Assembly: GCF_900177765.1 (NCBI RefSeq) | Contig: NZ_FXWI01000001.1 | Coordinates: 1 to 64,000 of the forward strand | Reading direction: 5' to 3' | From: Agreia sp. VKM Ac-1783 | GTDB taxonomy: Bacteria; Actinomycetota; Actinomycetes; Actinomycetales; Microbacteriaceae | Length of the DNA stretch: 64,000 bases | Part shown: in pieces, positions 33,016 through 41,544 of the stretch | Layout of the letters: each line of letters begins with the position of its first letter | Numbering within the stretch: the first letter of the stretch is position 1 | Program-made: the position numbers and the translations under genes | The notes under the pieces: model-generated | The model's database searches: none | What the model was told of the DNA's origin: nothing | Seen by the model: only the letters and a program-made list of their open reading frames with translations

Positions 33016-33914
33016 ACATCCGGCTCGAGGTAGATCACCCGGGCGATCGGCACGGCCTCGCGGATGCGCGCTTCGACGGCATTGATGGCCAACGCGATGT
33101 CGGTGAGCGTGGTGACCGCGGGAAGGGTGATCTTGGCGCCGACGAGCATCTCTTCTGGCCCGAGATACATCGTCTTCAGGTGCACGAGGTGCTCGACCTC
33201 GGGGCTCGAGGTGATGGCGTTCTCGATCTTGGCAAGGTCTTCGTCGGTGGCTCCCTCACCGACCAGCAGGCTCTTGGTCTCGATGCCCAGGATTACGGCG
33301 ACGAGTACGAGGAGGGCGCCGATGAAGACCGTGCCGATGCCGTCCCACACCCCGTTGCCGGTGAGCACGGTCAGACCGACTCCGGCGAACGCGAAGACGA
33401 GGCCCAACAGCGCGGCGGTGTCTTCCAGCAGCACGACCGGCAACTCCGGCGCCTTCGCCCGGCGGATGAACTGCAACCAGCTCAGCTTGCCCCGAGTGGG
33501 GTTGGACTCGCCGATCGCCGTGCGCAGGGAGAACCCCTCGAGCCCGATGGCGATGACGAGAACCAGCATCGGTAACCACCACACCTCGAGCGGATGCGGG
33601 TTGTTGATCTTCTCGATGCCCTCGTACAGGGCGAAGACGCCACCCACCGAGAACAGGATGATCGACACGACGAAGGCGTAGACGTAGCGCTCGCGGCCGT
33701 AGCCGAACGGATGCGCCCGGTCGGCCTGCTTGCGCGACTTGCGGCCTCCGAGCAGCAACAGCAGCTGGTTGCCCGAGTCGGCGGCGGAGTGCACGCTCTC
33801 TGCGAGCATCGACGACGACCCCGAGAAGAGAAAGGCGATGAACTTGGTCAGAGCGATGCCCAGATTGGCCGCTAGTGCGGCGAAGATCGCCTTGCTGCCA
33901 CCGGATGCGCTCAT
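32961..33914 (-). CDS. Cation diffusion facilitator family transporter
   Basis: 317 residues. Six membrane helices are predicted in the first 200 residues. The metal-site helices include SMLAESVHSAADSGNQLLLLLG (HxxxD in helix 2) and VVLLEDTAALLGLVFAFAGV (ExxAA pattern in helix 5, with Glu-Asp in place of the more usual HxxxD). A cytoplasmic C-terminal domain follows (SSPEVEHLVHLKTMYLGPEEMLVGAKI). The sequence looks like the SLC30A9-like subgroup. It should export a divalent cation such as Zn or Mn by proton exchange; the metal cannot be fixed from sequence. Confidence 0.9.
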   Translation of the reverse strand: MSASGGSKAIFAALAANLGIALTKFIAFLFSGSSSMLAESVHSAADSGNQLLLLLGGRKSRKQADRAHPFGYGRERYVYAFVVSIILFSVGGVFALYEGIEKINNPHPLEVWWLPMLVLVIAIGLEGFSLRTAIGESNPTRGKLSWLQFIRRAKAPELPVVLLEDTAALLGLVFAFAGVGLTVLTGNGVWDGIGTVFIGALLVLVAVILGIETKSLLVGEGATDEDLAKIENAITSSPEVEHLVHLKTMYLGPEEMLVGAKITLPAVTTLTDIALAINAVEARIREAVPIARVIYLEPDVYAPSVSDAVADSPESLR

Positions 33915-33936
33915 GCCTCAATCCTAGGATGGACCC

Positions 33937-34785
33937 GTGACCGACACCTCTGCCATTTCACTGCCCGCCATCGCCATCCTCGGCGCCGGATCGATGGGGC
34001 GCGCCATCCTCTCGGGTCTGCTCGCGCCCACGGTCGACGTATCCGGCGGCATCCGTGTGACTAATCGCTCGGCCGCGCGGGCCGCCGAGTTCGATGACGT
34101 GGAGGCGGTCACGGCCTGGGCGACCGACGACGATCCCGAGGCGAATCGCCGGGCCGTCGCCGGGGCATCCATCGTTCTGGTGGCGGTGAAGCCGCCCATG
34201 GTGCCGGCCCTGCTCGACGAGATCGCGGATGCGCTCGAGCCCGGCGCGATCGTCGTGAGCGTGGCGGCCGGCGTGACCGTCGCGACCTTCGAGCAGCGCC
34301 TGCCCGAGGCGGTGTCGGTTCTGCGGTCGATGCCGAACACGCCCGCCATCGTGGGCAGTGCCGTGACCGGGCTCTCGGCGGGAACGCGCTCGACGCCCGA
34401 GGATCTCGCCCTGGTCACACGGGTGTTCGAGACGGTCGGCGAGGTCGTGGTCGTGCCCGAAGACAAGCTGGATGCGCTGTCGACGATCTCGGGCTCGGGC
34501 CCGGCGTACGTGTTCTTTCTGATCGAGCAGCTCACCGCGGTGGCGGTCGAGAAGGGCTTCACTCCGGAGGAGGCGGCCGTTCTGGTGAACGGCACGTTCT
34601 TGGGTGCGTCGCAGCTGCTCGCCGCATCGACCAGCACCCCGTCTGAGCTGCGTCGCCAGGTGACGAGCCCCAACGGAACGACAGAGCGAGCCGTCGCTGT
34701 GCTGCAAGACGGGGGAGTCGACGAGCTGTTCGCCAGGGCGACGGATGCGGCGCTCGCCCGCGCGCGTGAGCTCGCCGCCGGCTGA
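33937..34785 (+). CDS. proC: Pyrroline-5-carboxylate reductase
   Basis: 282 residues with GTG start at 33937 (AGGATGG upstream). The N-terminal Rossmann motif is AILGAGSMGRAILSGLL; VVAVKPPMVPALLDEI and VLRSMPNTPAIVGSAVTGLS are conserved in ProC; the C-terminal dimerisation domain has SGSGPAYVFFLIEQL and VTSPNGTTERAVAVLQDGGV. It makes L-proline from pyrroline-5-carboxylate with NAD(P)H. The divergent CDF gene begins 22 bases away. proC is the first member of a neighbourhood shared with mycobacteria (Rv0500 onward). Confidence 0.97.
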   Translation: MTDTSAISLPAIAILGAGSMGRAILSGLLAPTVDVSGGIRVTNRSAARAAEFDDVEAVTAWATDDDPEANRRAVAGASIVLVAVKPPMVPALLDEIADALEPGAIVVSVAAGVTVATFEQRLPEAVSVLRSMPNTPAIVGSAVTGLSAGTRSTPEDLALVTRVFETVGEVVVVPEDKLDALSTISGSGPAYVFFLIEQLTAVAVEKGFTPEEAAVLVNGTFLGASQLLAASTSTPSELRRQVTSPNGTTERAVAVLQDGGVDELFARATDAALARARELAAG

Positions 34786-34792
34786 GGCTGCC

Positions 34793-34870
34793 GGTCTCGA
34801 TACACTCATTCCTCGACCAGCGCACTCTGTGCGTCGATCGAGTAGGTCGCTCAGCGACCGTATCGAGATC
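34793..34870. repeat. REP-like palindromic repeat, copy 1 (degenerate)
   Basis: GGTCTCGATAC (34793-34803) and GTATCGAGATC (34860-34870) form the outer arms; the inside contains CATTCCTCGACCAGCGC and GATCGAGTAG. This copy is shorter than the others and its interior is partly rearranged. It lies between proC and the SGNH hydrolase gene. Confidence 0.75.
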
Positions 34871-34912
34871 AAGCCCCTGCACGATGTCGGGGCGCAGCGA
34901 TAGCGTTTCAGA

Positions 34913-35644
34913 GTGAACCTTCTCTCGCTCTGGCCGATCAGCCTGATCGTGCGGCATCGCGAAACGGCGGCCGCGCGCATAGACCTCACGATCCCGGTGA
35001 ACTCGGCGTTCTGGCGTGCTCGTCAGAAGAAGGCGGGCGAGCTGCTCTACGTGGTCATCGGAGATTCGGCGGCGCAGGGAATCGGCGCATCGAAGCCCTA
35101 TCGCGGCTACGTCCAGGTCGTGGCGAACCACTTCGCTGCAGAGACGGGGCGCACGGTGCGCATCGTCAATCTCAGCGTCGCGGGTGCCCGACTTCGCGAG
35201 GCCCTCGCCATCCAGATGCCGAAGCTCGCCAAGCTGCTACGCGACGCCACACCCGACCTGATGACGGTGTCGATCGGGGCCAACGACATCAACTCGTTCG
35301 AGAAAGAGCGCTTCGCCCGCGAGCTCGAAGAGCTGTACTCGCAACTGCCGTCGACCGCGATCGTGGCAGACCTGCCGTGCTTTCACATCCCCCAGCGCGA
35401 GCGTCTGGTGGCTGTCGCCAATCGCATCGTGCGGGCCACCGCCGAGCGCCACGGCCTGACCGTCGCGCCGCTCTACGCGGTGACCAAGCGGCAGGGAATC
35501 GTGAAGGCCGTCTACCAGTCGGCTGCCGATCTCTTCCACCCCAACGACCGCGGATACAGGGTCTGGGCGTCGGCGTTTCTGCCGGAGGTCGCGTCGCGAG
35601 CCCGACGCGTCCGGGCTCGCGAGGCGACCTCGCCGACTCAGTAG
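34913..35644 (+). CDS. SGNH/GDSL-family hydrolase
   Basis: 243 residues, GTG start. Block I is VVIGDSAAQGIGASKPYRGY with the catalytic Ser, block III has SIGANDIN, and block V has DLFHPNDRGYRVWA with the catalytic Asp and His. These enzymes are esterases or lipases with broad specificity. No clear signal peptide: the first 30 residues contain LLSLWPISLIV then charged sequence, so a weak anchor is possible. The last 7 bases overlap the convergent membrane-protein gene. Confidence 0.88.
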   Translation: MNLLSLWPISLIVRHRETAAARIDLTIPVNSAFWRARQKKAGELLYVVIGDSAAQGIGASKPYRGYVQVVANHFAAETGRTVRIVNLSVAGARLREALAIQMPKLAKLLRDATPDLMTVSIGANDINSFEKERFARELEELYSQLPSTAIVADLPCFHIPQRERLVAVANRIVRATAERHGLTVAPLYAVTKRQGIVKAVYQSAADLFHPNDRGYRVWASAFLPEVASRARRVRAREATSPTQ

Positions 35645-38139
35645 CCCCTGGAGTTGGGCACGAAGGTCGCCTTGTCGCCGTCGATCTTCACATCACCGTT
35701 CACCCGGATGCTCGACTTGTTCGAGCCGTCGCGCACGCCTCCCGAGGTGTACGTGTAGGTGACCGAGGCAGAGCCGGTCTTGGTGGTCGTCACCTGCAGC
35801 GTGCCCTCGTAGTCGATGCCGACCTCGTAGACCGGAGCCTCGGTCAGGGTCCACACCACGTTGGTGGGGTTGCCGTACGAGTAGTACAGATCGTTCGGGC
35901 AGTTGTCGGGTTCGAGCGACGTCGACGCGATGCACTCCGCGAGGTACGCGTCGACCTGCTTGCTGATCTCTTCGCTCAGGCTCGGCGTGGCCTTGGGCTC
36001 GAGTTCGACGCCGTCGCTGGTGCCGCCGACCGGGCCGCCGGCCATGACGGTACCGGAACGGGGTTCCGCAGTGATCCACTTGCTCGACTTCGAGATGCTG
36101 AAGTCGTAGCGACCCGGGAATGCAGGGAGGTTCACGACGGTACCGCGCTGCTCTGCGCTCAGTTCGATCGGCACCCCGTTGACCTCGACCTGGTCGAGGG
36201 TGTCGGGAATGTACACGGGGAGCGACGTCTGGTCGGGGCGCGAGAGCTTCCAGTCATCGAAGAAGACCCACTGCTTGCCGCGTGAGAGCACCGAGAACTG
36301 CATCGTGGCCTTGCTTCCGTCTTGGTCGACCTCGGCGGTCACCGTCGCGGAGTCGCCGGAGGTAGTCACCGACGTGATGTCGTACGACGTGATGCGCTCG
36401 GCGGCGGCGGCGAAGATCTTGTCTGTGAGCAGCACTCGCTCGGAGTTGGGTGCGTCGACGTCGCTGAGCTCCAGCGCGCGTGAGGCGTTACCGTCCTTCA
36501 GCGCGTCGAGGTACTCCGTGACCTTCGCCTGCGGTGCGTTGACGACACCGTTGGCGATCGAGAGTCCCACCGAGGCGAGCACAGCGACGACGATCACGCC
36601 GCCCGCCACGATCGAGCCGATCACGATGCGCTTCTTCGTGCGCGGGTCGAGCGGGGTGGCGGCCGGGGCCGATCCGGATGCGGGAGGCCCGGCATCCGGT
36701 GTCGGCGAGGCGACCGGCTCGACGACCGAGGGCGCCCCGACGCCCGTCGCGGCTGTCGCCGCTGACGTAGCGGCGGCGGCGGCCGTGGCGGGCTGAGCGG
36801 GAGACGGAGGGGGAGTCGAGCCGCCGAATCGCAGCGCGAGCCCGTTCAGACGAGCGACGAGGCTGGCGGGCAGAACCCCGAGCACGTACCCTGCGACGTA
36901 GCGCGAGACGACCTCGACGAGGGCTCCGAGCGCGGCGAAGAGCAGAACCGTGTACGGCGCGGGGCCAGCGGTGATCGAGCCCGAGACGAAACCGCCGACG
37001 GAACCGCTTGCCGCGACCGATCCGAACATCGAGATGAGCAGACCGACGAAGGCGAAGGCGCCGATGGTCGAGCTCCAGGCCGCTACCGGCTTCGCAGGTC
37101 GCGAGGCCCGGAGAATCCGCAGGAGCGTGCCGCTGGTCGCGATGAGTGCGATGACCAGCACGATATCGATGATGACGACCCAGGCATCGGCAGACCCGAT
37201 CCAGATCGAGCTGGGCGTCGAGGTTCCCATCGTCTGCATAAGGCTTCCGCCGGCCGAGAGCTGGCCGAAGTGCATGACCGCAAGTGCGTCGACCGCGGCC
37301 GTCGGAAGCCAGAGCGGTGCGCTCAAGAGTGCGCGCGGCCCCGACTGCACGGAGACCCCGATGATGAGCGCGATGCCGACGATCACCGATGCGACGACGG
37401 TGTAACCGCAGGCGATCCAGAGCGCCGAGCTGAGCGACGCGGGAAGTCGAAGGGTGACACCGAAGGGCTTCGCCTCGAGTCGGGCGCTGGGCGTGGTCGC
37501 ACGACCGATCACAGCGCTGAGGGTCATGATCACCAGCGCACCGGCGATGAGGCTGAACGATGCCGTCGTAACCGAGAACGTCGTGCCCTCCGCCGAGTAG
37601 GCGATAGAGCCGACGAGGGTCAGGATCGTGATCAGAAGGGAGTAGACCAGGCCTTGGGCCAGTGCGGTGATCCAGCGCACCGACGCCGTGTCGCTCGGCA
37701 CGCGCCGCTCGGCGACGTGAGAAGTGACCGCGAGAGCCCCGGCCTGCACCAGCAGAAAGAGAAGCGGCACGACGAACACGAACACGGAGCCGCTGATAGA
37801 CAGGCCCATGGCGCCGGCGGAGACCGAGCCGGTGATCGTTCCGAAGAGCCCGGCGCCCATCAGCTGCAGGGGCAGGCTGGCCACCAACGACCAGGGTCGG
37901 GGCTCGTCGATCGAGAGCACGGTGAGGATCGTCGTCAGGAGCCCGAGCGCGTAGCTCGCCACCAGCGTGATCGCCACGGGAACAAGCATCGCCGCCAGGC
38001 GCTGCGGACCGAATGCTCGAGCGAAAACGGATGGCGGCCCTGCGGGTGGCTGCGCCCCGGCGGCGGGTTGCGGCTGAGCCGGTGGAAACGGCGGCGGGCT
38101 GCTGGGCTGGCCCTCGGGCGCGGTTGATTCGTCGGTCAC
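35638..38139 (-). CDS. Large membrane protein of unknown function with an extracytoplasmic C-terminal domain
   Basis: 833 residues with no family recognised. The first 35 residues are rich in Pro/Gln/Ala. Residues about 45-430 hold roughly ten hydrophobic segments. A linker of Ala/Thr/Pro (about 455-525) follows and then the charged KKR before one more helix (IVIGSIVAGGVIVVAVLASVGLSIANGVV). The last 270 residues are hydrophilic and probably outside: an NTF2/DUF4878-like start (AKVTEYLDALKDGNASRALELSDVD) then beta-rich sequence with two Cys (AECIASTSLEPDNCPNDLYY) that could form a disulphide. ATG 38139 begins MTDESTAPEG. No operon partner. Confidence 0.75.
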   Translation of the reverse strand: MTDESTAPEGQPSSPPPFPPAQPQPAAGAQPPAGPPSVFARAFGPQRLAAMLVPVAITLVASYALGLLTTILTVLSIDEPRPWSLVASLPLQLMGAGLFGTITGSVSAGAMGLSISGSVFVFVVPLLFLLVQAGALAVTSHVAERRVPSDTASVRWITALAQGLVYSLLITILTLVGSIAYSAEGTTFSVTTASFSLIAGALVIMTLSAVIGRATTPSARLEAKPFGVTLRLPASLSSALWIACGYTVVASVIVGIALIIGVSVQSGPRALLSAPLWLPTAAVDALAVMHFGQLSAGGSLMQTMGTSTPSSIWIGSADAWVVIIDIVLVIALIATSGTLLRILRASRPAKPVAAWSSTIGAFAFVGLLISMFGSVAASGSVGGFVSGSITAGPAPYTVLLFAALGALVEVVSRYVAGYVLGVLPASLVARLNGLALRFGGSTPPPSPAQPATAAAAATSAATAATGVGAPSVVEPVASPTPDAGPPASGSAPAATPLDPRTKKRIVIGSIVAGGVIVVAVLASVGLSIANGVVNAPQAKVTEYLDALKDGNASRALELSDVDAPNSERVLLTDKIFAAAAERITSYDITSVTTSGDSATVTAEVDQDGSKATMQFSVLSRGKQWVFFDDWKLSRPDQTSLPVYIPDTLDQVEVNGVPIELSAEQRGTVVNLPAFPGRYDFSISKSSKWITAEPRSGTVMAGGPVGGTSDGVELEPKATPSLSEEISKQVDAYLAECIASTSLEPDNCPNDLYYSYGNPTNVVWTLTEAPVYEVGIDYEGTLQVTTTKTGSASVTYTYTSGGVRDGSNKSSIRVNGDVKIDGDKATFVPNSRGY

Positions 38140-38282
38140 TGGAATTCCCTCGAGTTGGCCTGGATGCGGCGTGGGATTTTCCCCTCACCTTGTCTAGCAT
38201 CCGATGGCGCCCGAACGAGGGTGTTCGGTGTCCGCATTTATGCCGACACTCGCAGCGACCGTCTTGCTATTCGAGGGCCTCG

Positions 38283-38951
38283 CTACTCGAGGGCGGAGAA
38301 TTTCTCGATGTCGCTCGATGTGCCCGAGACGATGATGATGTCGTGATCCGTCACGACGGTCTTTTCCGTAGCGTAGGTGAACGGCTTGCCGGGCGACTTG
38401 ACGCCGACCACGGTGATGTTGTGCCGGGAGCGCACGCCCGACTCTGTGAGGTTCTTTCCGCGGATGGGCTTGGGCGGGAACATCTTGACGAGCGCGAAGT
38501 CATCGTCGAACTCGATGAAGTCGAGCATGCGACCCGACACGAGGTGGGCGACGCGCTCGCCGGCCTCCGCCTCGGGGTAGATGACGTGGTTCGCACCGAT
38601 GCGCTCGAGGATCTTGCCGTGCGACTTCGAGATGGCCTTGGCCCAGATCTGGGGAACCTTGAGGTCGACGAGATTCGCGGTGATCAGAACGCTGGCCTCG
38701 ATCGAGGAGCCGACGGCGACGACCGCGATCGAGAACTCGCCCGCGCCGATCTGCCGTAGCGCATCGATGTTGCGCGCATCCGCCTGCACGGTGTGGGTGA
38801 TGCGCTCGGACCATTTCTGAACAAGAGTGTCGTTGTCGTCGATGGCCAGAACCTCGCGGCCGAGGCGGTCGAGCTGGCCGGCCGTGGCGGCGCCGAAGCG
38901 CCCGAGGCCGATCACGAGAACGGGGGCGTCGTGCTTGATGCGATCAACCAA
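38283..38951 (-). CDS. Potassium channel regulatory subunit, KtrA/TrkA type
   Basis: 222 residues. The N-terminal RCK domain has the NAD/ATP-binding motif VLVIGLGRFGAATAGQLDRLGREVLAIDDN, ADARNIDALRQIG and IWAKAISKSHGKILERIGANHVIYPE. A C-terminal TrkA-C domain follows (KNLTESGVRSRHNITVVGVK). The cytoplasmic ring gates the membrane subunit encoded just upstream; its ATG overlaps the end of that gene by 8 bases, so they are coupled. Residue order and size match KtrA rather than the two-domain-repeat TrkA. Confidence 0.92.
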   Translation of the reverse strand: MVDRIKHDAPVLVIGLGRFGAATAGQLDRLGREVLAIDDNDTLVQKWSERITHTVQADARNIDALRQIGAGEFSIAVVAVGSSIEASVLITANLVDLKVPQIWAKAISKSHGKILERIGANHVIYPEAEAGERVAHLVSGRMLDFIEFDDDFALVKMFPPKPIRGKNLTESGVRSRHNITVVGVKSPGKPFTYATEKTVVTDHDIIIVSGTSSDIEKFSALE

Positions 38952-40386
38952 CGATGGGCCTCTCTTCGGGTCGTCTGAACAGCTGCCGGCGCTGGCTCGC
39001 TGCCAGGGCCGCGGCGAGAGTCACTGTACCAACGCGGCCCATGAACATCGTGGCCGCCATCACGTAGATGCCCGAGTCTGGCAGGGATGCCGTGAGTCCG
39101 GTCGACAGGCCGGACGTCGCGAAGGCGGAGATCACGTCGAAGAGCACGAAGTCGAGCGGCGCCTTGGTGATCTGCAGGATCACGATCGACGCGAAGGCCA
39201 CAGTGGTGGCGCCCCAGAGCACCACACTCACCCCGAGTCGCAGCACGTCGCCGGGGATGCGCCGTCCGAAGGCCTCCATCGACTCGTTGCCACGTGCCTC
39301 GGCGAAGGCGGCCAGAAACAGCACGGCGAGCGTCGTCACCTTGATTCCACCAGCGGTGGATGCCGAGCCCCCGCCGATGAACATCAGCATGTCGGTGACG
39401 AGAAGGCTGGAGCCGTTGAGTTGGTCGATCGGCACGGTCGAGAATCCGCCGGATCGCGTCATGACAGACAGGAACAGAGACTGGAAGATCGTGTCGCCCG
39501 CGTTGAGACCGCCGTAGGTCTTCGGATTGTCGAACTCGAGAATGATGTAGAGAACGGCCCCGGCGAGGATGAGGATCAGCGACGTGAGGAGGGTGAGCTT
39601 GACGTGCAACGACCATCGCAGCGGCTTCTTGATATTGCGCGACAGCACGTAGATCACCGGGAACCCGATGCTGCCCATGACGACACCCAGCATGAGGATG
39701 CTGAGGAACCAGTAGTCGTTCGCAAACGGTGTGAGCCCCTCGGCGTTGGGCGAGAATCCGGTGTTCGTGAACGCCATCGCCGAGTAGTAGAAGCTGTCGG
39801 TGATGGCCGGCCCGAGGGCGACGCCGTCGATGATCATGCGGGGGATGAGAAGCAGGGCGATCACGAGCTGGATCACGAGGGAGCTCACCGCGACGGTGGC
39901 CAGCAGCCCGCCGATCTCGCCGAGCCGCACGGCCTGGCCCTCCGACACGGCACCGTGGCGCATCCGCATCGGGTTGGTGTCGCCCGCCGCCATGAGCCGG
40001 CTCTTCAGACCGAGCTTGCGCGATACGGCGAGGCCGAGGATCGACGCGAGGGTCAGAACTCCGAGGGCGCCGATCTGCACGCCGATGTAGATGAAGATGT
40101 GGCCGGCGACAGACCAGTGCGTGGCCATGTCGACGGTCGAGAGTCCGGTGACGCAGATCACAGAGACGGCGGTGAAGAGCGCGTCGGCGAGAGGGGTGGT
40201 TGCTCCCTTCGCCTGGGAGATGGGGAGCGAGAAGAGCACGGTGAAGATCAGGATCATCGCCGTGAAGATGAGGATCGCGAATCTCGAGGGTGACTGCTCG
40301 GAGAACTCGTCGATCATGTCTCGCACGCGGCCGATGGGCGTGCGGCTGGCGTAGACGGAGCGCCGCGTGGGTGCGGGTATGCGCAT
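38944..40386 (-). CDS. Potassium channel membrane subunit, KtrB/TrkH type
   Basis: 480 residues from ATG 40386, with GAAGGA 7 bases upstream; the open frame runs 26 codons further without support. Four pore-loop repeats are visible: SVICVTGLSTVDMATH (filter TGLS), FTNTGFSPNAEG, TRSGGFSTVPIDQL and ATSGLSTGLTASLP near the end. It forms the K+ path of a Ktr system, driven by Na+ or membrane potential. The order of membrane subunit then regulatory subunit in one operon is common in Actinobacteria. Confidence 0.92.
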   Translation of the reverse strand: MRIPAPTRRSVYASRTPIGRVRDMIDEFSEQSPSRFAILIFTAMILIFTVLFSLPISQAKGATTPLADALFTAVSVICVTGLSTVDMATHWSVAGHIFIYIGVQIGALGVLTLASILGLAVSRKLGLKSRLMAAGDTNPMRMRHGAVSEGQAVRLGEIGGLLATVAVSSLVIQLVIALLLIPRMIIDGVALGPAITDSFYYSAMAFTNTGFSPNAEGLTPFANDYWFLSILMLGVVMGSIGFPVIYVLSRNIKKPLRWSLHVKLTLLTSLILILAGAVLYIILEFDNPKTYGGLNAGDTIFQSLFLSVMTRSGGFSTVPIDQLNGSSLLVTDMLMFIGGGSASTAGGIKVTTLAVLFLAAFAEARGNESMEAFGRRIPGDVLRLGVSVVLWGATTVAFASIVILQITKAPLDFVLFDVISAFATSGLSTGLTASLPDSGIYVMAATMFMGRVGTVTLAAALAASQRRQLFRRPEERPIVG

Positions 40387-40528
40387 CGAGCGTCCTTCGT
40401 AGACAAGGCCGACAGGTGCTCGGCCGGCCGATTGAATTCCCGTCATGGTACTCCGGAGAGGCATCCGGTCGGCGCGCCAAGCCCCGCGGCTGAGGAGTAA
40501 TCAGCCATCGACTGACTACCCTTGTGCC

Positions 40529-41029
40529 ATGGCCGACATCTTCTCCGTGATCGCTGACCCGACGAGACGCCACCTGCTCGAGCTGCTGCTCGAGCGCTAC
40601 ACGGCGGCTGGTTCCGCCGAGGTCACGCCGCACGCCGGTGAGTCGAGCGTCTCCGAGCTGGTTCACGCGCTCGACCTGAGCCAGCCCACGGTGTCGAAGC
40701 ACCTCAAGGTTCTGCGCGACGCCGGCCTCGTCGCCGTTCGCGAAGAGGGTCAGCACCGCTATTACAAGCTCGACGCCTCGCCGCTTGAAGAGGTAGAAGA
40801 CTGGGCCATCCCCTTTCTCTCGGCCGATTTCGACGGTTCGCTCAAAGACGACGACGCCGAGTGGGCAGACACGAATACGGCCGGCCAGACCCCGGATGCC
40901 GCGGGCTCGGCTTCGGAATTCGCCCGTAACGTCGGGCGCACAGTCGCGACCTCGAGCCACCAGGCGCGGGCTGTCGTCGAGGATCTGCAGGCCAACGCAA
41001 CCAGGCTGGTGTCGCGACTGCGCAAATAG
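40529..41029 (+). CDS. ArsR-family helix-turn-helix regulator
   Basis: 166 residues from ATG 40529. The winged helix reads MADIFSVIADPTRRHLLELLLERY then VSELVHALDLSQPTVSKHLKVLRDAGLVAVREEGQHRYYKLD, the standard ArsR pattern. No metal-binding Cys (ELCVC) is present, so it is not an arsenic-type sensor. A 70-residue tail rich in Asp, Ala and Ser, absent from simple ArsR proteins, follows. It is divergent from the potassium channel operon, which it might control, although many such proteins act elsewhere. Confidence 0.85.
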   Translation: MADIFSVIADPTRRHLLELLLERYTAAGSAEVTPHAGESSVSELVHALDLSQPTVSKHLKVLRDAGLVAVREEGQHRYYKLDASPLEEVEDWAIPFLSADFDGSLKDDDAEWADTNTAGQTPDAAGSASEFARNVGRTVATSSHQARAVVEDLQANATRLVSRLRK

Positions 41030-41156
41030 CGCCGGTGACCCGGTTGCCCCGCATCCGGTGCACCCCCTAGAGTTGCGAATCATCACGGAGTCTCATTCGT
41101 CACTCCTGTGACTCGTTGCAGTGCTCGTAGAGATGCTCGTACAGAAAAGAGACGCC

Positions 41157-41354
41157 ATGGCTGGTTCAGACCTGCCCGATGTGCGCTTTCTGACCGTGGC
41201 CGAGGTCGCAGACATGATGCGGGTATCCAAGATGACCGTCTATCGCATGGTGCACTCGGGTGAGATGCCGGCGATCCGCTTCGGACGCAGCTTCCGCGTG
41301 CCAGAGACCGCGGTGGCCGAGGCGCTGACGCAGCACGCAGCAGACACGGCGTAG
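41157..41354 (+). CDS. Small excisionase-type helix-turn-helix protein (Rv0500A-like)
   Basis: 65 residues from ATG 41157, with AAAAGAGA upstream. The whole protein is a MerR/excisionase-like winged helix: FLTVAEVADMMRVSKMTVYRMVHSGEMPAIRFGRSFRVPE. In Actinobacteria a protein of this type normally sits between proC and the bS22 gene, as Rv0500A does in Mycobacterium tuberculosis. Here it has kept its place, but gabT and a repeat separate it from bS22. No phage genes are nearby, so a housekeeping DNA-binding role is likelier than a true excisionase. Confidence 0.88.
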   Translation: MAGSDLPDVRFLTVAEVADMMRVSKMTVYRMVHSGEMPAIRFGRSFRVPETAVAEALTQHAADTA

Positions 41355-41364
41355 CCCCGCTTCT

Positions 41365-41541
41365 GCGCTGGTCGAGTGCGGAGTGTTCTGCGCTGGTCGA
41401 GTAGCCCGAGGCAGCCCGCGGCCGAAGCGTATCGAGGCCACCGCGGGGTGATCTCGATACGCCGCGCTCGTTCCTCGCGCGGCTACTCGATCAACGCAGG
41501 GCCGTGCTCGTTCCTCGCGCGGCTACTCGATCGGCGCAGGG
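41365..41541. repeat. REP-like palindromic repeat, copy 2 (compound)
   Basis: Contains GCGCTGGTCGAGTAGCCCGAG (first 20 bases are the shared core), GAAGCGTATCGAG and GATCTCGATACGCCGCGCTCG, then two tandem units of GCTCGTTCCTCGCGCGGCTA followed by CTCGATC (about 41467 and 41506). It fills the space between the small HTH gene and the convergent gabT gene. The tandem duplication of the right arm is unique to this copy. Confidence 0.8.
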
Positions 41542-41544
41542 CGG

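Noticed and set aside
38827-40293. A 488-codon open frame on the plus strand
   Set aside because: It is antisense to the KtrB-type gene; its composition (Arg, His, Glu, Asp repeats) is what the opposite strand of a high-GC gene gives, and it has no family features.
41157-41354. Reading the small HTH protein as a phage excisionase marking an integrated element
   Set aside because: No integrase, attachment repeats or phage genes are nearby, and the same protein type occupies this position in other Actinobacteria.
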